Shown one piece after another: positions 45,041 through 53,359 of a stretch of DNA of 64,000 nucleotides. The first letter of the stretch is position 1. Each line of letters starts with the position of its first letter. The notes beneath the pieces are model-generated. The model saw only the letters and a program-made list of their open reading frames with translations. It did not search any database and was not told where the DNA came from. Position numbers and translations under genes: made by a program. This DNA comes from Cytophagaceae bacterium (GTDB taxonomy: Bacteria; Bacteroidota; Bacteroidia; Cytophagales; Spirosomataceae). The DNA lies in NCBI GenBank assembly GCA_027491315.1, contig JAIXWL010000003.1, positions 166,928 to 230,927 of the forward strand. Direction: 5' to 3'.

Positions 45041-46471
45041 ATGAATTTCACATTTAAAGATTACCAAACAGAGGGATTTTACGACGAGATGTTCAGTCCA
45101 GAAGGACATGTTCGCGAGGGATATGGACCATTTAAAGAGCGCGTAGAACAATTAAGCCAAGAGGAATTTCTTCGCAGGCATCAATCTGCCGAAAGAGCCT
45201 TAATGGCCATGGGAATTACCTTCAATGTGTATTCTGAAAATGAAGGCACGGAGCGTATTATGCCTGTCGATATTATCCCCAGAATAGTGAACGGCACGGA
45301 TTGGGATAATGTAGAAAAAGGGCTAGTACAACGCATTACGGCATTAAATTTATTTTTATCAGATATTTATTCCGATCAAAAAATCATCAAAGACGGAATT
45401 ATTCCCAAGGAAGTTATCTATTCATCCAAGAACTTTTTAGCACCCTGCATGGGGATTAAACCACCCAAAAACATTTGGATACATATCACAGGTACGGATT
45501 TGATCCGTGGCGACAATGGGGAATTCATGGTCTTGGAAGACAATTTACGTTGTCCATCGGGGGTTTCTTACATGTTGGAAAACAGGGAATTGTTCAAGCA
45601 AACCTTTCCTGAGGTCGTGGCCAAAACGCAGATACGAACCATTTCGGATTACCCACATAAATTATTGGAAATGTTGCGCTTCATCAGCGACCGACCTGAG
45701 CCAACCGTGGTGGTGTTAACCCCTGGGATTTATAATTCAGCCTATTTTGAGCATTCGTATTTGGCCCAACAAATGGGCGTAGAACTAGTGGATGCCCGTG
45801 ATTTGGTGGTGCATGAAGGCTATGTGAAAATGCGAACTACTAAAGGCTTCAAAATCGTGGATGTGATTTACCGGCGTATTGATGATACCTTCTTAGACCC
45901 AAAAACCTTCAATCCTGATTCCATGATCGGTATACCGGGGATATTTGAAGTGTATAAGAAAGGAAGAGTAGCCTTAGCCAATGCCCCGGGTACAGGCGTA
46001 GCTGATGATAAAGTGATTTATGCCTATGTGCCAAAAATCATTAAATATTATTTAGGTGAAGAGGCCATATTGCCCAATGTAGAAACCTACATCTGTGGAG
46101 AAGAGGCAGATAGAAAATATGTCTTAGAGAACATTGAAAAATTGGTGGTGAAAGAAGCCAATGAAGCAGGAGGATATGGTATGTTGATAGGCCCTAAATC
46201 CACCAAAGAAGAGCAAGAGAAGTTCAAGCAATACATTTTAGCCAACCCAAGAAACTACATCGCCCAACCGACTATATCCTTATCGCGGGTACCATGCCTA
46301 ATAGAGGATCATCCAGAGGGCAGGCATGTGGACTTGCGACCATACATTTTATACGGAAATGAAGTGAAAGTAATCCCCGGCGGACTTACCAGAGTCGCCT
46401 TACGCAAAGGCTCCTTGGTGGTTAATTCCTCACAAGGAGGAGGTTCGAAGGATACGTGGGTGTTGTATTAG
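45041..46471 (+). CDS. Circularly permuted type 2 ATP-grasp protein
   Basis: The 476-residue protein matches the circularly permuted ATP-grasp family (COG2308). Segments include HQSAERALMAMGITFNVY, LEDNLRCPSGVSYMLENR, GIYNSAYFEHSYLAQQMGVELV, VDVIYRRIDDTFLDP, ANAPGTGVADDK and the ending GGLTRVALRKGSLVVNSSQGGGSKDTWVL. In many genomes it is followed by an alpha-E-domain gene and a transglutaminase gene, suggesting an uncharacterised peptide-modification system. Neither follows here: a heptamer-repeat array begins 3 bp after the stop. The 215-bp upstream region (44826-45040) shows nothing I can name. Confidence 0.9.
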   Translation: MNFTFKDYQTEGFYDEMFSPEGHVREGYGPFKERVEQLSQEEFLRRHQSAERALMAMGITFNVYSENEGTERIMPVDIIPRIVNGTDWDNVEKGLVQRITALNLFLSDIYSDQKIIKDGIIPKEVIYSSKNFLAPCMGIKPPKNIWIHITGTDLIRGDNGEFMVLEDNLRCPSGVSYMLENRELFKQTFPEVVAKTQIRTISDYPHKLLEMLRFISDRPEPTVVVLTPGIYNSAYFEHSYLAQQMGVELVDARDLVVHEGYVKMRTTKGFKIVDVIYRRIDDTFLDPKTFNPDSMIGIPGIFEVYKKGRVALANAPGTGVADDKVIYAYVPKIIKYYLGEEAILPNVETYICGEEADRKYVLENIEKLVVKEANEAGGYGMLIGPKSTKEEQEKFKQYILANPRNYIAQPTISLSRVPCLIEDHPEGRHVDLRPYILYGNEVKVIPGGLTRVALRKGSLVVNSSQGGGSKDTWVLY

Positions 46472-46474
46472 TTG

Positions 46475-46544
46475 TTAGGGATTAGGGCTTAGTGATTAGA
46501 AAATGTAGAATGTAGAGTGTAGAATGTAGAATGTAGAGTGTAGA
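46475..46544 (+). repeat. Heptamer array after the ATP-grasp gene (TTAGNNN then NTGTAGA)
   Basis: Four TTAGNNN heptamers (46475-46502: TTAGGGA, TTAGGGC, TTAGTGA, TTAGAAA) run without a break in register into six ATGTAGA/GTGTAGA heptamers (46503-46544). It starts 3 bp after the stop codon and reads in the direction of transcription. Part of the window-wide family. Confidence 0.85.
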
Positions 46545-46630
46545 ATTATTTGTGAAATGCGGTGACTAGTCGCTCCAAATCAACTTTTACAACATGGATT
46601 TTCATGTTCCGAAGGGCCAAATCGAACAGT

Positions 46631-46715
46631 AGATTTGTCAAAGAGATTTGTCAAAGAGATTTGTCACAGAGATTTGTCACAGAGATTTGTCAAATTTTGA
46701 AAATTTGACAAATCT
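46631..46715 (+). repeat. Five 13-bp tandem repeats ending in a long hairpin
   Basis: The unit AGATTTGTCAAAG (third and fourth copies with CACAG) repeats five times from 46631 to 46695. The last copy forms the left arm of a perfect 15-bp stem (46683-46697 with 46701-46715, loop TGA). No open frame is seen in 46472-46810; this and the heptamer array fill most of that gap. The hairpin may act as a terminator or be a mobile palindromic repeat. Confidence 0.85.
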
Positions 46716-46810
46716 GAAGCATTAAAAATCCTCGGGTTAATTTTTTGGCTATTATTGCTTACTTTCCTTCTAACGAAAAACTTTTTCAATCCCTTTGACC
46801 ACCTAAAAAC

Positions 46811-47497
46811 ATGATTTCAGATAAAAATTTAGCCAGATTGGCAGGGTTTTGCTATTTGCTGGTGATTGGAACAGGATTGTTTTCAGAAGTTTTTGTCAGG
46901 CATGCATTACGTGTGCCCAACAATGCATTGGCTACTGCCCAAAATATTCAAACACATGAAATGCTTTATCGTTGGGGTTTTGTTGCTGACTTGATCAATT
47001 TTGTTATTGGAATTCCCACCATTTTGATCATTTACCACTTTTTCAAAAAATCAAATAAGCTGATCGTACAATTGGCTGTAGCCATGGCTATCATTCAAAC
47101 TGCCATTATTGCCGTCAATCTGTTGAATCAAATTACTCCTTTGTTACTGTTGAGCCAAGACAGCTACTTAAGTACTTTTCAAGCCAACCAAAAGGCAACA
47201 ATGGCCCTTTTGTCTTTGAATATTCAAGCACAAGGTTATGGAATTGGTTTGGTATTCTTTGGATGTTATTGCATCCTCATAGGATATGTCATTTTCAAAA
47301 CCAATGCCATTCCTAGTTTTATTGGTGTATTATATGCGATCGCTGGACTCTGCTATTTGATCAATAGTTTTACCATGTTTCTCTCCCAAGGATTCGCCAA
47401 TCCCTTGTTCATTTACCTAGCCATTCCAATATTTATAGGGGAACTATCTCTTTGTTTGTACTTACTCATCAAAGGAATTGATACATCGAAGTGCTAA
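46811..47497 (+). CDS. DUF4386 family membrane protein
   Basis: The 228-residue protein has six hydrophobic segments. Its opening NLARLAGFCYLLVIGTGLFSEVFVRHALRVP is characteristic of DUF4386 proteins, followed by RWGFVADLINFVIGIPTILI and a later PSFIGVLYAIAGLCYLINSF. Function is unknown for the family; many members sit in accessory regions next to regulators or resistance genes. It is flanked on both sides by hairpin repeats of the TTTGACAA type (46683-46715 and 47501-47533), which suggests it lies in a patch of genome remodelling. Confidence 0.85.
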   Translation: MISDKNLARLAGFCYLLVIGTGLFSEVFVRHALRVPNNALATAQNIQTHEMLYRWGFVADLINFVIGIPTILIIYHFFKKSNKLIVQLAVAMAIIQTAIIAVNLLNQITPLLLLSQDSYLSTFQANQKATMALLSLNIQAQGYGIGLVFFGCYCILIGYVIFKTNAIPSFIGVLYAIAGLCYLINSFTMFLSQGFANPLFIYLAIPIFIGELSLCLYLLIKGIDTSKC

Positions 47498-47500
47498 GTC

Positions 47501-47533
47501 AGAATTGTCGAATTTGCGAAATTTGACAATTCT
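47501..47533. repeat. Hairpin repeat after the DUF4386 gene
   Basis: AGAATTGTCGAATTT and AAATTTGACAATTCT form a 15-bp stem with one G-T mismatch and loop GCG, 3 bp after the stop. It shares the TTTGACAA core with the hairpin before the gene. It may be a terminator (the following tract is C/T-rich rather than poly-T) or a dispersed palindrome. Confidence 0.7.
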
Positions 47534-47552
47534 CTCACCCAAATACTACCAA

Positions 47553-47587
47553 CCCCTTATCACTAATCCCTAAACACAAATCACTAG
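47553..47587 (-). repeat. Heptamer array attached to the lysA 3' relic
   Basis: Five heptamers on the minus strand (units CTAGTGA, TTTGTGT, TTAGGGA, TTAGTGA, TAAGGGG read 3'-ward of the relic). The first contains the relic's stop codon, just as in the array after intact lysA at 48376-48417. Confidence 0.7.
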
Positions 47588-47640
47588 TATATCTGATTTC
47601 ACTCCAAGCCCTCAAACATATCTACAGTTCGGAGAATATA
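47584..47640 (-). pseudogene. Degenerate duplicate of the lysA 3' end
   Basis: On the minus strand these 57 nt translate in the lysA frame as YILRTVDMFEGLE, stop, NQIY, stop. The end of intact lysA reads KLIRKRDTLEDLVRNQIY. Identities at R, D, E, L and NQIY, plus a 17-nt identical stretch (47584-47600 equals 48414-48430), indicate common ancestry. An internal TGA makes it dead. It is followed by the same kind of heptamer array as lysA. The 830-bp interval between the copies carries the toxin-antitoxin pair. Confidence 0.6.
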
Positions 47641-47739
47641 TAAAGAATTTTATATTAATGGGAAAATACTTGATAAATTCACATCATTGTTATTACCTTT
47701 CAGAAACTAGAAATAATTTAAATACTACACATTTTGTTT

Positions 47740-47979
47740 ATGAAAACAGAATCCATCATACAGAGCAAGAAGTTAGAATTAATTCAGTGGCTATCTACTA
47801 TTGATGATATAACTGTACTCAACAAAATCTTTGAGTTAAAAAAGCAAGAAAATATAGATTGGTGGAACAGTATTTCTGAATTAGAAAAACAATCTATAGA
47901 ACAAGGATTGCAAGAGGCAGAAAACGGGAAATTAAATAATCATTCAAAAGCCAAACAGCTTTATGAAAAGTGGTTATAG
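47740..47979 (+). CDS. Antitoxin of a RelE/ParE-type module
   Basis: The 79-residue protein starts at ATG 47740 (a TTG at 47734 is also in frame). Its sequence has an N-terminal helix pair, and then DWWNSISELEKQSIEQGLQEAENG followed by an ending KAKQLYEKWL. This pattern is common in Bacteroidota antitoxins that partner RelE/ParE toxins: a short C-terminal segment wraps the toxin. The toxin gene overlaps its 3' end by 17 nt, the normal arrangement. Such antitoxins usually repress their own promoter together with the toxin. Confidence 0.85.
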   Translation: MKTESIIQSKKLELIQWLSTIDDITVLNKIFELKKQENIDWWNSISELEKQSIEQGLQEAENGKLNNHSKAKQLYEKWL

Positions 47980-48265
47980 AATTTTTTGGACGGATCATGC
48001 TTTAAATGAATTACACAATACAATCCAATATCTTCAAGAAAATTGGACAACAAAAGAATTACAAAATCTAGCAACAAAAATTGAAGAAGTCATTTCTTTA
48101 ATTTCTCATAATCCATACCTATTCCAAGTTTCGGGTTTCAAAAAAAATGTTCGCAGAGTTGTCATTGCGAGACATAATTCTTTATACTATCAAATAAAAG
48201 AGAATCAAATTGAAATACTTTCGTTCTTTTCTCATCGTCAAAGTTTAAAGAAAAGAAAAGTATAA
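47963..48265 (+). CDS. RelE/ParE family toxin
   Basis: The 100-residue protein shows the family layout. It opens YRIFWTDHALNELHNTIQYLQENW (first strand and helical hairpin), has a middle NPYLFQVSGFKKNVRRVVIARHNSLYYQI with the central beta-sheet, and ends IEILSFFSHRQSLKKRKV, where catalytic or gyrase-contacting residues lie. ParE members poison gyrase and RelE members cleave mRNA; the lack of the RelE Lys/Arg/Tyr triad in clear positions favours ParE-like, with low certainty. It is encoded with its antitoxin between a lysA relic and intact lysA. Confidence 0.88.
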   Translation: MKSGYRIFWTDHALNELHNTIQYLQENWTTKELQNLATKIEEVISLISHNPYLFQVSGFKKNVRRVVIARHNSLYYQIKENQIEILSFFSHRQSLKKRKV

Positions 48266-48375
48266 AATTCCCGTTTTTATCGCATTTTGACATGTTCATA
48301 CACCCACTGTTCGCCATGTTCACATCCCTACGGTTCAGTGTAAACCGCTGGGCCATGTTGAATGGCGATTCTTAA

Positions 48376-48417
48376 GCACTAATCACTAAAAAATAAACAC
48401 TAATCCCTAATGACTAG
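48376..48417 (-). repeat. Heptamer array at the lysA 3' end
   Basis: Six contiguous heptamers on the minus strand (CTAGTCA, TTAGGGA, TTAGTGT, TTATTTT, TTAGTGA, TTAGTGC). The lysA TAG stop codon lies within the first. 48266-48375 before it holds no supportable gene. Confidence 0.85.
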
Positions 48418-49649
48418 TATATCTGATTTCTCACCAAATCCTCTAAAGTATCTCTTTTGCGGATTAATTTGGCTTCGGATTGGTCTACCAATACTTCTGC
48501 TGGTAAAAAGCGAGAATTATAATGCGATGCCATGGTGAATCCATAAGCTCCTGCGTTGGCAAAGGCTAAGATATCGCCTTCCTTTACTTCATTTAAAATA
48601 CGTTCGTTTTGATTCCCTTCGAAATCAAAGGAGAAGGTATCTGTCTCACAAATATTCCCTACCACGCGGTAAGCCTCTTGCTTCACATCTTCTTCATTGG
48701 AAGCATTAAATATATAATGGTAAGAACCATACATCATAGGACGTATCAAATGGTTCAAACCGGAGTTGATGCCCACAAAGGTCTTAATCGGGTCCCGTTT
48801 AACGACCGTCGCTTTGGTCAAAAGAGTACCTGCCTCAGACACCAAAAACTTGCCTGGCTCCACCCAAAGCTTCAATTCTTTGCCATAATGCGCACAAAAC
48901 TTCAAGAAGGCATTGCCCATGATTTGACCGATCTCCTGCATATTAACACCCGGATCCTCGGGTGAATAGGGCACTTTAAATCCGCCTCCCAAATCCATTA
49001 ATTCTAAATCAGGAAAATCCTTAGCAAACTCAAACAAAGCGGAAGCCGCTTGTTCAAAGGTCTTTCCATCCTTAATATCCGAACCCGTATGCTGATGTAA
49101 ACCAATGACTTTGATTTGGTATTTCTCTATCAAAGTCAAAATTTCAGCCTTTTGATGAATGGAAATTCCAAATTTAGATTCTGGATGTGCCGTCATGATT
49201 TTGGCATTTCCTCCTCCAAAAACATGGGGTTTAATGCGCAACAAACATGGAACAGATGAACCATAGGTTTGGCCAAACTTTTCCAATACTGATAGGTTAT
49301 CTAAATTAACTATTGCCCCTTTAGAAACCGCAAATTCTATTTCCTCAAATTCTACTCCGCTGGGGGTAAATGTAATCTGATCTCCTCGGTAACCTGCCAA
49401 TAAACCTAATTCCAATTCCTGTGGCGAAACCACATCTAAATCTACTCCTTCTGCCAGCATCAATTTTAAAATGGACACATTGGTATTGGCCTTGCATGCG
49501 TACTTAATCGACAAAGAGATATCATCAAATGCGTTTCTTAGAACCGAGATTTTTTCCCTAATTTTGTCAGCATTATATACGTATAGAGGTGTACCAAATT
49601 GATTGGCAAGGGTTGTCAAAGGAATACCTTGAATGGAATAATAGGCCAT
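48414..49649 (-). CDS. lysA: Diaminopimelate decarboxylase
   Basis: LysA decarboxylates meso-diaminopimelate to lysine. From ATG 49649 (MAYYSIQGIPLTTLANQFGTPLYVYN) the protein is 411 residues. The PLP-binding lysine is in SIKYACKANTN. HQHTGSDIK, LDLGGGF (as LMDLGGGFKVPY), WVEPGKFLVSEAG and ICETDTFSF with the substrate-binding Cys, and AYGFTMASHYNSR follow. A seven-residue upstream extension (49670) overlaps the promoter and is unlikely. Its 3' end runs into a heptamer array and has a degenerate partner copy 830 bp away. Confidence 0.95.
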   Translation of the reverse strand: MAYYSIQGIPLTTLANQFGTPLYVYNADKIREKISVLRNAFDDISLSIKYACKANTNVSILKLMLAEGVDLDVVSPQELELGLLAGYRGDQITFTPSGVEFEEIEFAVSKGAIVNLDNLSVLEKFGQTYGSSVPCLLRIKPHVFGGGNAKIMTAHPESKFGISIHQKAEILTLIEKYQIKVIGLHQHTGSDIKDGKTFEQAASALFEFAKDFPDLELMDLGGGFKVPYSPEDPGVNMQEIGQIMGNAFLKFCAHYGKELKLWVEPGKFLVSEAGTLLTKATVVKRDPIKTFVGINSGLNHLIRPMMYGSYHYIFNASNEEDVKQEAYRVVGNICETDTFSFDFEGNQNERILNEVKEGDILAFANAGAYGFTMASHYNSRFLPAEVLVDQSEAKLIRKRDTLEDLVRNQIY

Positions 49650-49667
49650 TGTAAATAAATTAAGGCA

Positions 49668-49675
49668 CAAAGATA
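49668..49675 (-). promoter_or_regulatory. Putative -7 box (TATCTTTG) for lysA
   Basis: This minus-strand TAnnTTTG match lies 18 nt before the lysA ATG. It supports the shorter start at 49649 over 49670, which would fall inside the box. No clear -33 element. Confidence 0.4.
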
Positions 49676-49693
49676 GTGCTAATCTTCTTATCT

Positions 49694-51034
49694 ATGCAGT
49701 CAACCAACAAAATAAGACTTTTTCAGCTAGGTCTAATCTTAGCAATACTTAGTTTTTTCCCCTCTTTTTCACAAATAAAAAGTGGACCCATGCTGGGTTA
49801 TTCTGAGATGAAAGAAGTGCTCATTTGGGTACAAACAGAGAAGCCTGCCCAAGTTCAAATCAAATATTGGGAAAAAGGCACGGAGTCCAATAAATCAGCA
49901 CACCTCACTCCTGCCATCCTTACCCAAAAATCCCAAGCCCATATTGCGCGCATGATTGCGGATGAAGTCAGTATGGGTAAAAAATACACCTATGAAGTTT
50001 GGGTTGACAATAAAAAAGTCAACTTTGATTATCCTTTGGAATTTCAAACGCAAACGCTTTGGCAATACCGAACCGACCCACCTAATTTCAACTTTGTGGT
50101 TGGCTCATGCAATTACATCAATGAAGAAGCCACCGACCGACCGGGCAGACCCTATGGTGGGGCCGATGAAATTTATAAGGCCATTTATGACAAAAAGCCC
50201 GATTTCATGATTTGGGGTGGTGATAATTTTTATTACCGAGAGGCCGATTGGAATACGCGAACCGGTATGATTCATCGGAATGACCACACGCGTGGACAAA
50301 AATCGGTTCAGCCTCTACTAGCAAGCACGCACCATTATGCCATTTGGGATGACCATGATTATGGCCCCAATGATGCCGATCGTTCTTTTGCCTTAAAGCA
50401 TACATCCTTGGAATTATTTAAACTCTATTGGGGAAATCCCAATTTCGTTTATCCCCATGAGGCTATTACGGGAACATTTCAATGGGCTGATGTGGAGTTT
50501 TTCATGATGGATGACCGCTGGTTTAAAGCTCCCAATGATGAAAAAAATCCAGCCAAAGATTATTTTGGACAAAAGCAATTGCAATGGTTGTTGGACGCTT
50601 TGACGAGCAGTCGGGCTAGCTTTAAAATCATTGTCAATGGTGGACAAGTCATAAATCCGGCCAAAGTATTTGAAAACATGGCCAATTACGAACAGGAGCA
50701 CACTCAATTATTGAAAGAAATTAAAAACCGAAATATCCCCGGCGTTTTATTCATTTCGGGAGACCGCCATTGGTCCAGTTTTTGGAAAATGGATCGTCCT
50801 GGCACTTATCCCTTATACGACTTGACCGTGTCACCCTTGACAGCCGGAACTGCCAGTCCTACGCCACAAGACTTAAATTCGGCATTAGTACCGGGCACGG
50901 CAAGTAATCAACGTGCATTTGCCCATATTTCTGTCAGCGGTCCGCTAAAAGATCGTATCTTAGAGATTAATTTAGTGAATTCCGAAGGAAAGGAATTGTG
51001 GAAACAACGTATCACATCAAGTCAATTGAAATAA
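49694..51034 (+). CDS. PhoD-type alkaline phosphatase/phosphodiesterase
   Basis: The 446-residue protein starts at ATG 49694, giving a signal peptide (MQSTNKIRLFQLGLILAILS, ending FSQ). A GTG at 49676 would spoil it. A fibronectin-like N-terminal domain (about 20-115) precedes the catalytic domain with GSCNY, WGGDNFYYRE, AIWDDHDYGPND and ISGDRHWSSF, the metal-binding motifs of PhoD enzymes. These hydrolyse phosphodiesters or monoesters outside the cell with Ca/Fe centres. It is the first gene of a group with osmC and thyA (gaps 1 and 3 bp). Confidence 0.92.
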   Translation: MQSTNKIRLFQLGLILAILSFFPSFSQIKSGPMLGYSEMKEVLIWVQTEKPAQVQIKYWEKGTESNKSAHLTPAILTQKSQAHIARMIADEVSMGKKYTYEVWVDNKKVNFDYPLEFQTQTLWQYRTDPPNFNFVVGSCNYINEEATDRPGRPYGGADEIYKAIYDKKPDFMIWGGDNFYYREADWNTRTGMIHRNDHTRGQKSVQPLLASTHHYAIWDDHDYGPNDADRSFALKHTSLELFKLYWGNPNFVYPHEAITGTFQWADVEFFMMDDRWFKAPNDEKNPAKDYFGQKQLQWLLDALTSSRASFKIIVNGGQVINPAKVFENMANYEQEHTQLLKEIKNRNIPGVLFISGDRHWSSFWKMDRPGTYPLYDLTVSPLTAGTASPTPQDLNSALVPGTASNQRAFAHISVSGPLKDRILEINLVNSEGKELWKQRITSSQLK

Positions 51035-51035
51035 T

Positions 51036-51473
51036 ATGGAAGTTGTATTAAATCGTATAGATCAAGATTTTCATTTCGAAGCGCGAGGCAGTTCTCCTGT
51101 TCCCGTACATATCGATGCCGCAGAAGGAATTGGCGGTCACAATGCTGGTGCTAGACCTATGGAATTACTCCTGATGGGTTTAGGTGGTTGTACGGCCATT
51201 GATGTTATCTTGATTTTGAAAAAACAAAGACAAGTGGTGGATGATTTTCAAATCCGTATTTCAGGTACTCGGGAAAAGATTGAAGGAACGGAGAAAACTC
51301 CTTTTAGAAGCATCAATATTCAATTTGAATTACAAGGAGCAATTGATGGAGGAAAAGCCCTAAAAGCGATTCAGATGTCCATGGATAAGTATTGCTCTGC
51401 CACAGCCCAATTAGAACCTAGTTCAGTGATTACTCATACCCTTTTGTTGAACGGAGAAGCCTTTGAAAATTAA
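51036..51473 (+). CDS. OsmC/Ohr-family peroxiredoxin-like protein
   Basis: The 145-residue protein has both family cysteines: GLGGCTAIDVILILKK (first Cys, about residue 53) and DKYCSATAQL (second, about 116). There is also the GGHNAGARPMELLLMGL helix and an N-terminal strand pair with the Arg-containing FEARGSSPV. OsmC proteins reduce organic hydroperoxides with lipoylated or thiol partners. It is closer to the YhfA-like OsmC group than to Ohr, judged by motif form only. It sits 1 bp after phoD and 3 bp before thyA. Confidence 0.9.
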   Translation: MEVVLNRIDQDFHFEARGSSPVPVHIDAAEGIGGHNAGARPMELLLMGLGGCTAIDVILILKKQRQVVDDFQIRISGTREKIEGTEKTPFRSINIQFELQGAIDGGKALKAIQMSMDKYCSATAQLEPSSVITHTLLLNGEAFEN

Positions 51474-51476
51474 TCC

Positions 51477-52271
51477 ATGAAAGCATATTTAGACCTATTA
51501 CGTCATATCAAAAATAACGGTACTTTTAAATCAGACCGTACAGGAACAGGCACTTTAAGTGTATTTGGGTACCAAATGAGGTTTAACTTGGAAGAAGGTT
51601 TTCCCATTTTGACCACCAAAAAAGTACATACCAAATCCATTATATATGAATTATTATGGTTCTTAAAAGGTGAAACCAATATCAAATATTTAAAGGATCA
51701 TGAAGTTTCTATTTGGGACGAGTGGGCCAATGAACATGGGGATTTAGGACCTGTGTATGGCAAGCAATGGCGTTCATGGGAAGGACCTAATGGTCAGGTC
51801 ATAGACCAAATCAAGGAAGTTATTCATACCCTAAAGACCAATCCAGATTCACGCAGAATCATCGTTTCTGCTTGGAATGTAGCTGATTTACCTAAAATGG
51901 CCTTGATGCCCTGCCATGCTCTTTTCCAATTTTATGTGGCCGATGGTAAACTATCTTGTCAGTTATACCAACGTTCGGCAGATGTTTTTTTAGGAGTACC
52001 TTTCAACATCGCTAGTTATGCCTTATTAACCATGATGATCGCTCAAGTGTGTGATTTAGGCCTAGGAGATTTTGTTTGGACTGGTGGTGATACACACTTA
52101 TACTCCAATCACATGGAGCAAGTGGAAAAACAATTAACTCGTGAACCGAGAGCATTGCCGCAAATGAAATTAAACCCTAGGGTTAAAGATATCTTTGAAT
52201 TTACTTACGAGGATTTCACCTTAGAAAACTACGACCCACATCCGGGGATTAAGGCGCCGGTGGCGGTGTAA
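51477..52271 (+). CDS. thyA: Thymidylate synthase
   Basis: ThyA methylates dUMP to dTMP using methylene-tetrahydrofolate. The 264-residue length equals that of E. coli ThyA. Landmarks are [13 protein letters not shown] with the phosphate-binding Arg, [33 protein letters not shown], the catalytic Cys in [30 protein letters not shown] and DTHLYSNH. The stop TAA at 52269-52271 is followed at once by heptamer repeats. No dihydrofolate reductase gene is adjacent. Confidence 0.97.
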   Translation: MKAYLDLLRHIKNNGTFKSDRTGTGTLSVFGYQMRFNLEEGFPILTTKKVHTKSIIYELLWFLKGETNIKYLKDHEVSIWDEWANEHGDLGPVYGKQWRSWEGPNGQVIDQIKEVIHTLKTNPDSRRIIVSAWNVADLPKMALMPCHALFQFYVADGKLSCQLYQRSADVFLGVPFNIASYALLTMMIAQVCDLGLGDFVWTGGDTHLYSNHMEQVEKQLTREPRALPQMKLNPRVKDIFEFTYEDFTLENYDPHPGIKAPVAV

Positions 52272-52299
52272 TTAGTTATTAGTGTTTAGTGATTAGGTA
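52272..52299 (+). repeat. Heptamer array immediately after the thyA stop
   Basis: Four contiguous plus-strand heptamers TTAGTTA, TTAGTGT, TTAGTGA, TTAGGTA directly follow the stop codon with no gap, reading in thyA's direction. Confidence 0.85.
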
Positions 52300-52320
52300 T
52301 ATGAATAAACAATACATAAT

Positions 52321-52404
52321 CACTTAATAACTAATACCTAAACCCTAAAACCTAATAACTAATACCTAATAACTAATCATTAAACCCTAATAACTAATCA
52401 CTAA
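52321..52404 (-). repeat. Heptamer array covering the moxR 3' end
   Basis: Twelve contiguous heptamers on the minus strand, mostly TTAGTTA, TTAGGTA, TTAGGGT and TTAGTGA. The moxR stop (52394-52396) and last two or three codons lie inside the array. With the thyA array it forms an inverted arrangement between the two convergent genes. Confidence 0.85.
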
Positions 52405-53359
52405 AGACTATTTTTCTCACCACTTCCGCGGCCGTCAAGCCTTGTGACTCAGCTTTATAATTTAGTATGATGCGATGCTGAAGAACAGGAACCGCAACTG
52501 CCCGAACGTCCTCTACATTAGGAGAAAATCTACCTTGCAATAAAGCACGGCATTTAGCAGCTAAAATTAAGTTTTGTGAGGCTCTCGGGCCTGCACCCCA
52601 AGATATATATGAATTGCTTACTTCAGTCGCTAAGGCAGAATTAGGTCGTGTTTGATGCACCCATTTCACGGCTGTTTCCACAACATGATCGGGAACAGGC
52701 ACGCGTTTTACTAATTTTTGGTATTCCAACAAGGTATGGGCATTCAAAATAGAAGCTGGCAAGGTTTCAGCATTGGATTTCTCTGACATTCTTACCACGG
52801 CCACTTCTTCTTCATAGGATGGATAATCCAAGACCAACATGAATAAGAAACGGTCCAACTGCGCCTCAGGAAGTGGATAAGTCCCCTCCTGTTCAATCGG
52901 GTTTTGAGTCGCTAATACAAAGAAAGGTTTTGGCAAAGGATAACTCTCTCCTGCTACAGAAACTGTCTCCTCCTGCATGGCTTCCAATAAAGCTGATTGG
53001 GTTTTAGGAGGAGTACGGTTGATCTCATCTGCTAAAACAATATTAGAAAAAATTGGACCGCGATTGAACACAAAATTTCGTTGGGAATCCATCACCTCAG
53101 CCCCAATTATATCTGAAGGCATTAAATCTGGTGTGAATTGAATCCTCCGAAATTCTAAATCGGTCAATGCTGCCACAGTATGTACCAAACGGGTTTTAGC
53201 CAAACCAGGAACGCCCACCAATAAACAGTGACCTTCACAAAATAAAGAAATCAATAATAAGTCAATGATTTCATCTTGACCCACAATGCGATCAGCGACC
53301 GCCGCTTTGATTCGCTGAAAATCCTTAACAAATGATTCGGCTAATTGTACGTCGTTCAT
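52394..53359 (-). CDS. MoxR-type AAA+ ATPase
   Basis: The 321-residue protein has Walker A GVPGLAKT (49-56), Walker [20 protein letters not shown], sensor 1 [22 protein letters not shown] and a C-terminal lid with [12 protein letters not shown]. MoxR ATPases act as chaperones for metal-cofactor or von Willebrand-factor proteins; those partner genes are not in this window. Its start overlaps the SurA-like gene's stop by 1 nt, so it belongs to the PPIase group. The last codons are made from the TTAGTGA heptamer repeat. Confidence 0.94.
   Translation of the reverse strand: MNDVQLAESFVKDFQRIKAAVADRIVGQDEIIDLLLISLFCEGHCLLVGVPGLAKTRLVHTVAALTDLEFRRIQFTPDLMPSDIIGAEVMDSQRNFVFNRGPIFSNIVLADEINRTPPKTQSALLEAMQEETVSVAGESYPLPKPFFVLATQNPIEQEGTYPLPEAQLDRFLFMLVLDYPSYEEEVAVVRMSEKSNAETLPASILNAHTLLEYQKLVKRVPVPDHVVETAVKWVHQTRPNSALATEVSNSYISWGAGPRASQNLILAAKCRALLQGRFSPNVEDVRAVAVPVLQHRIILNYKAESQGLTAAEVVRKIVFSD

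Noticed and set aside
46475..46715. CRISPR array
   Set aside because: Units are 7 or 13 bp and directly adjacent, with no spacers; no cas genes are present.
48162..48356. Minus-strand 64-codon frame over the toxin gene end
   Set aside because: It overlaps the toxin coding region and has no family features.
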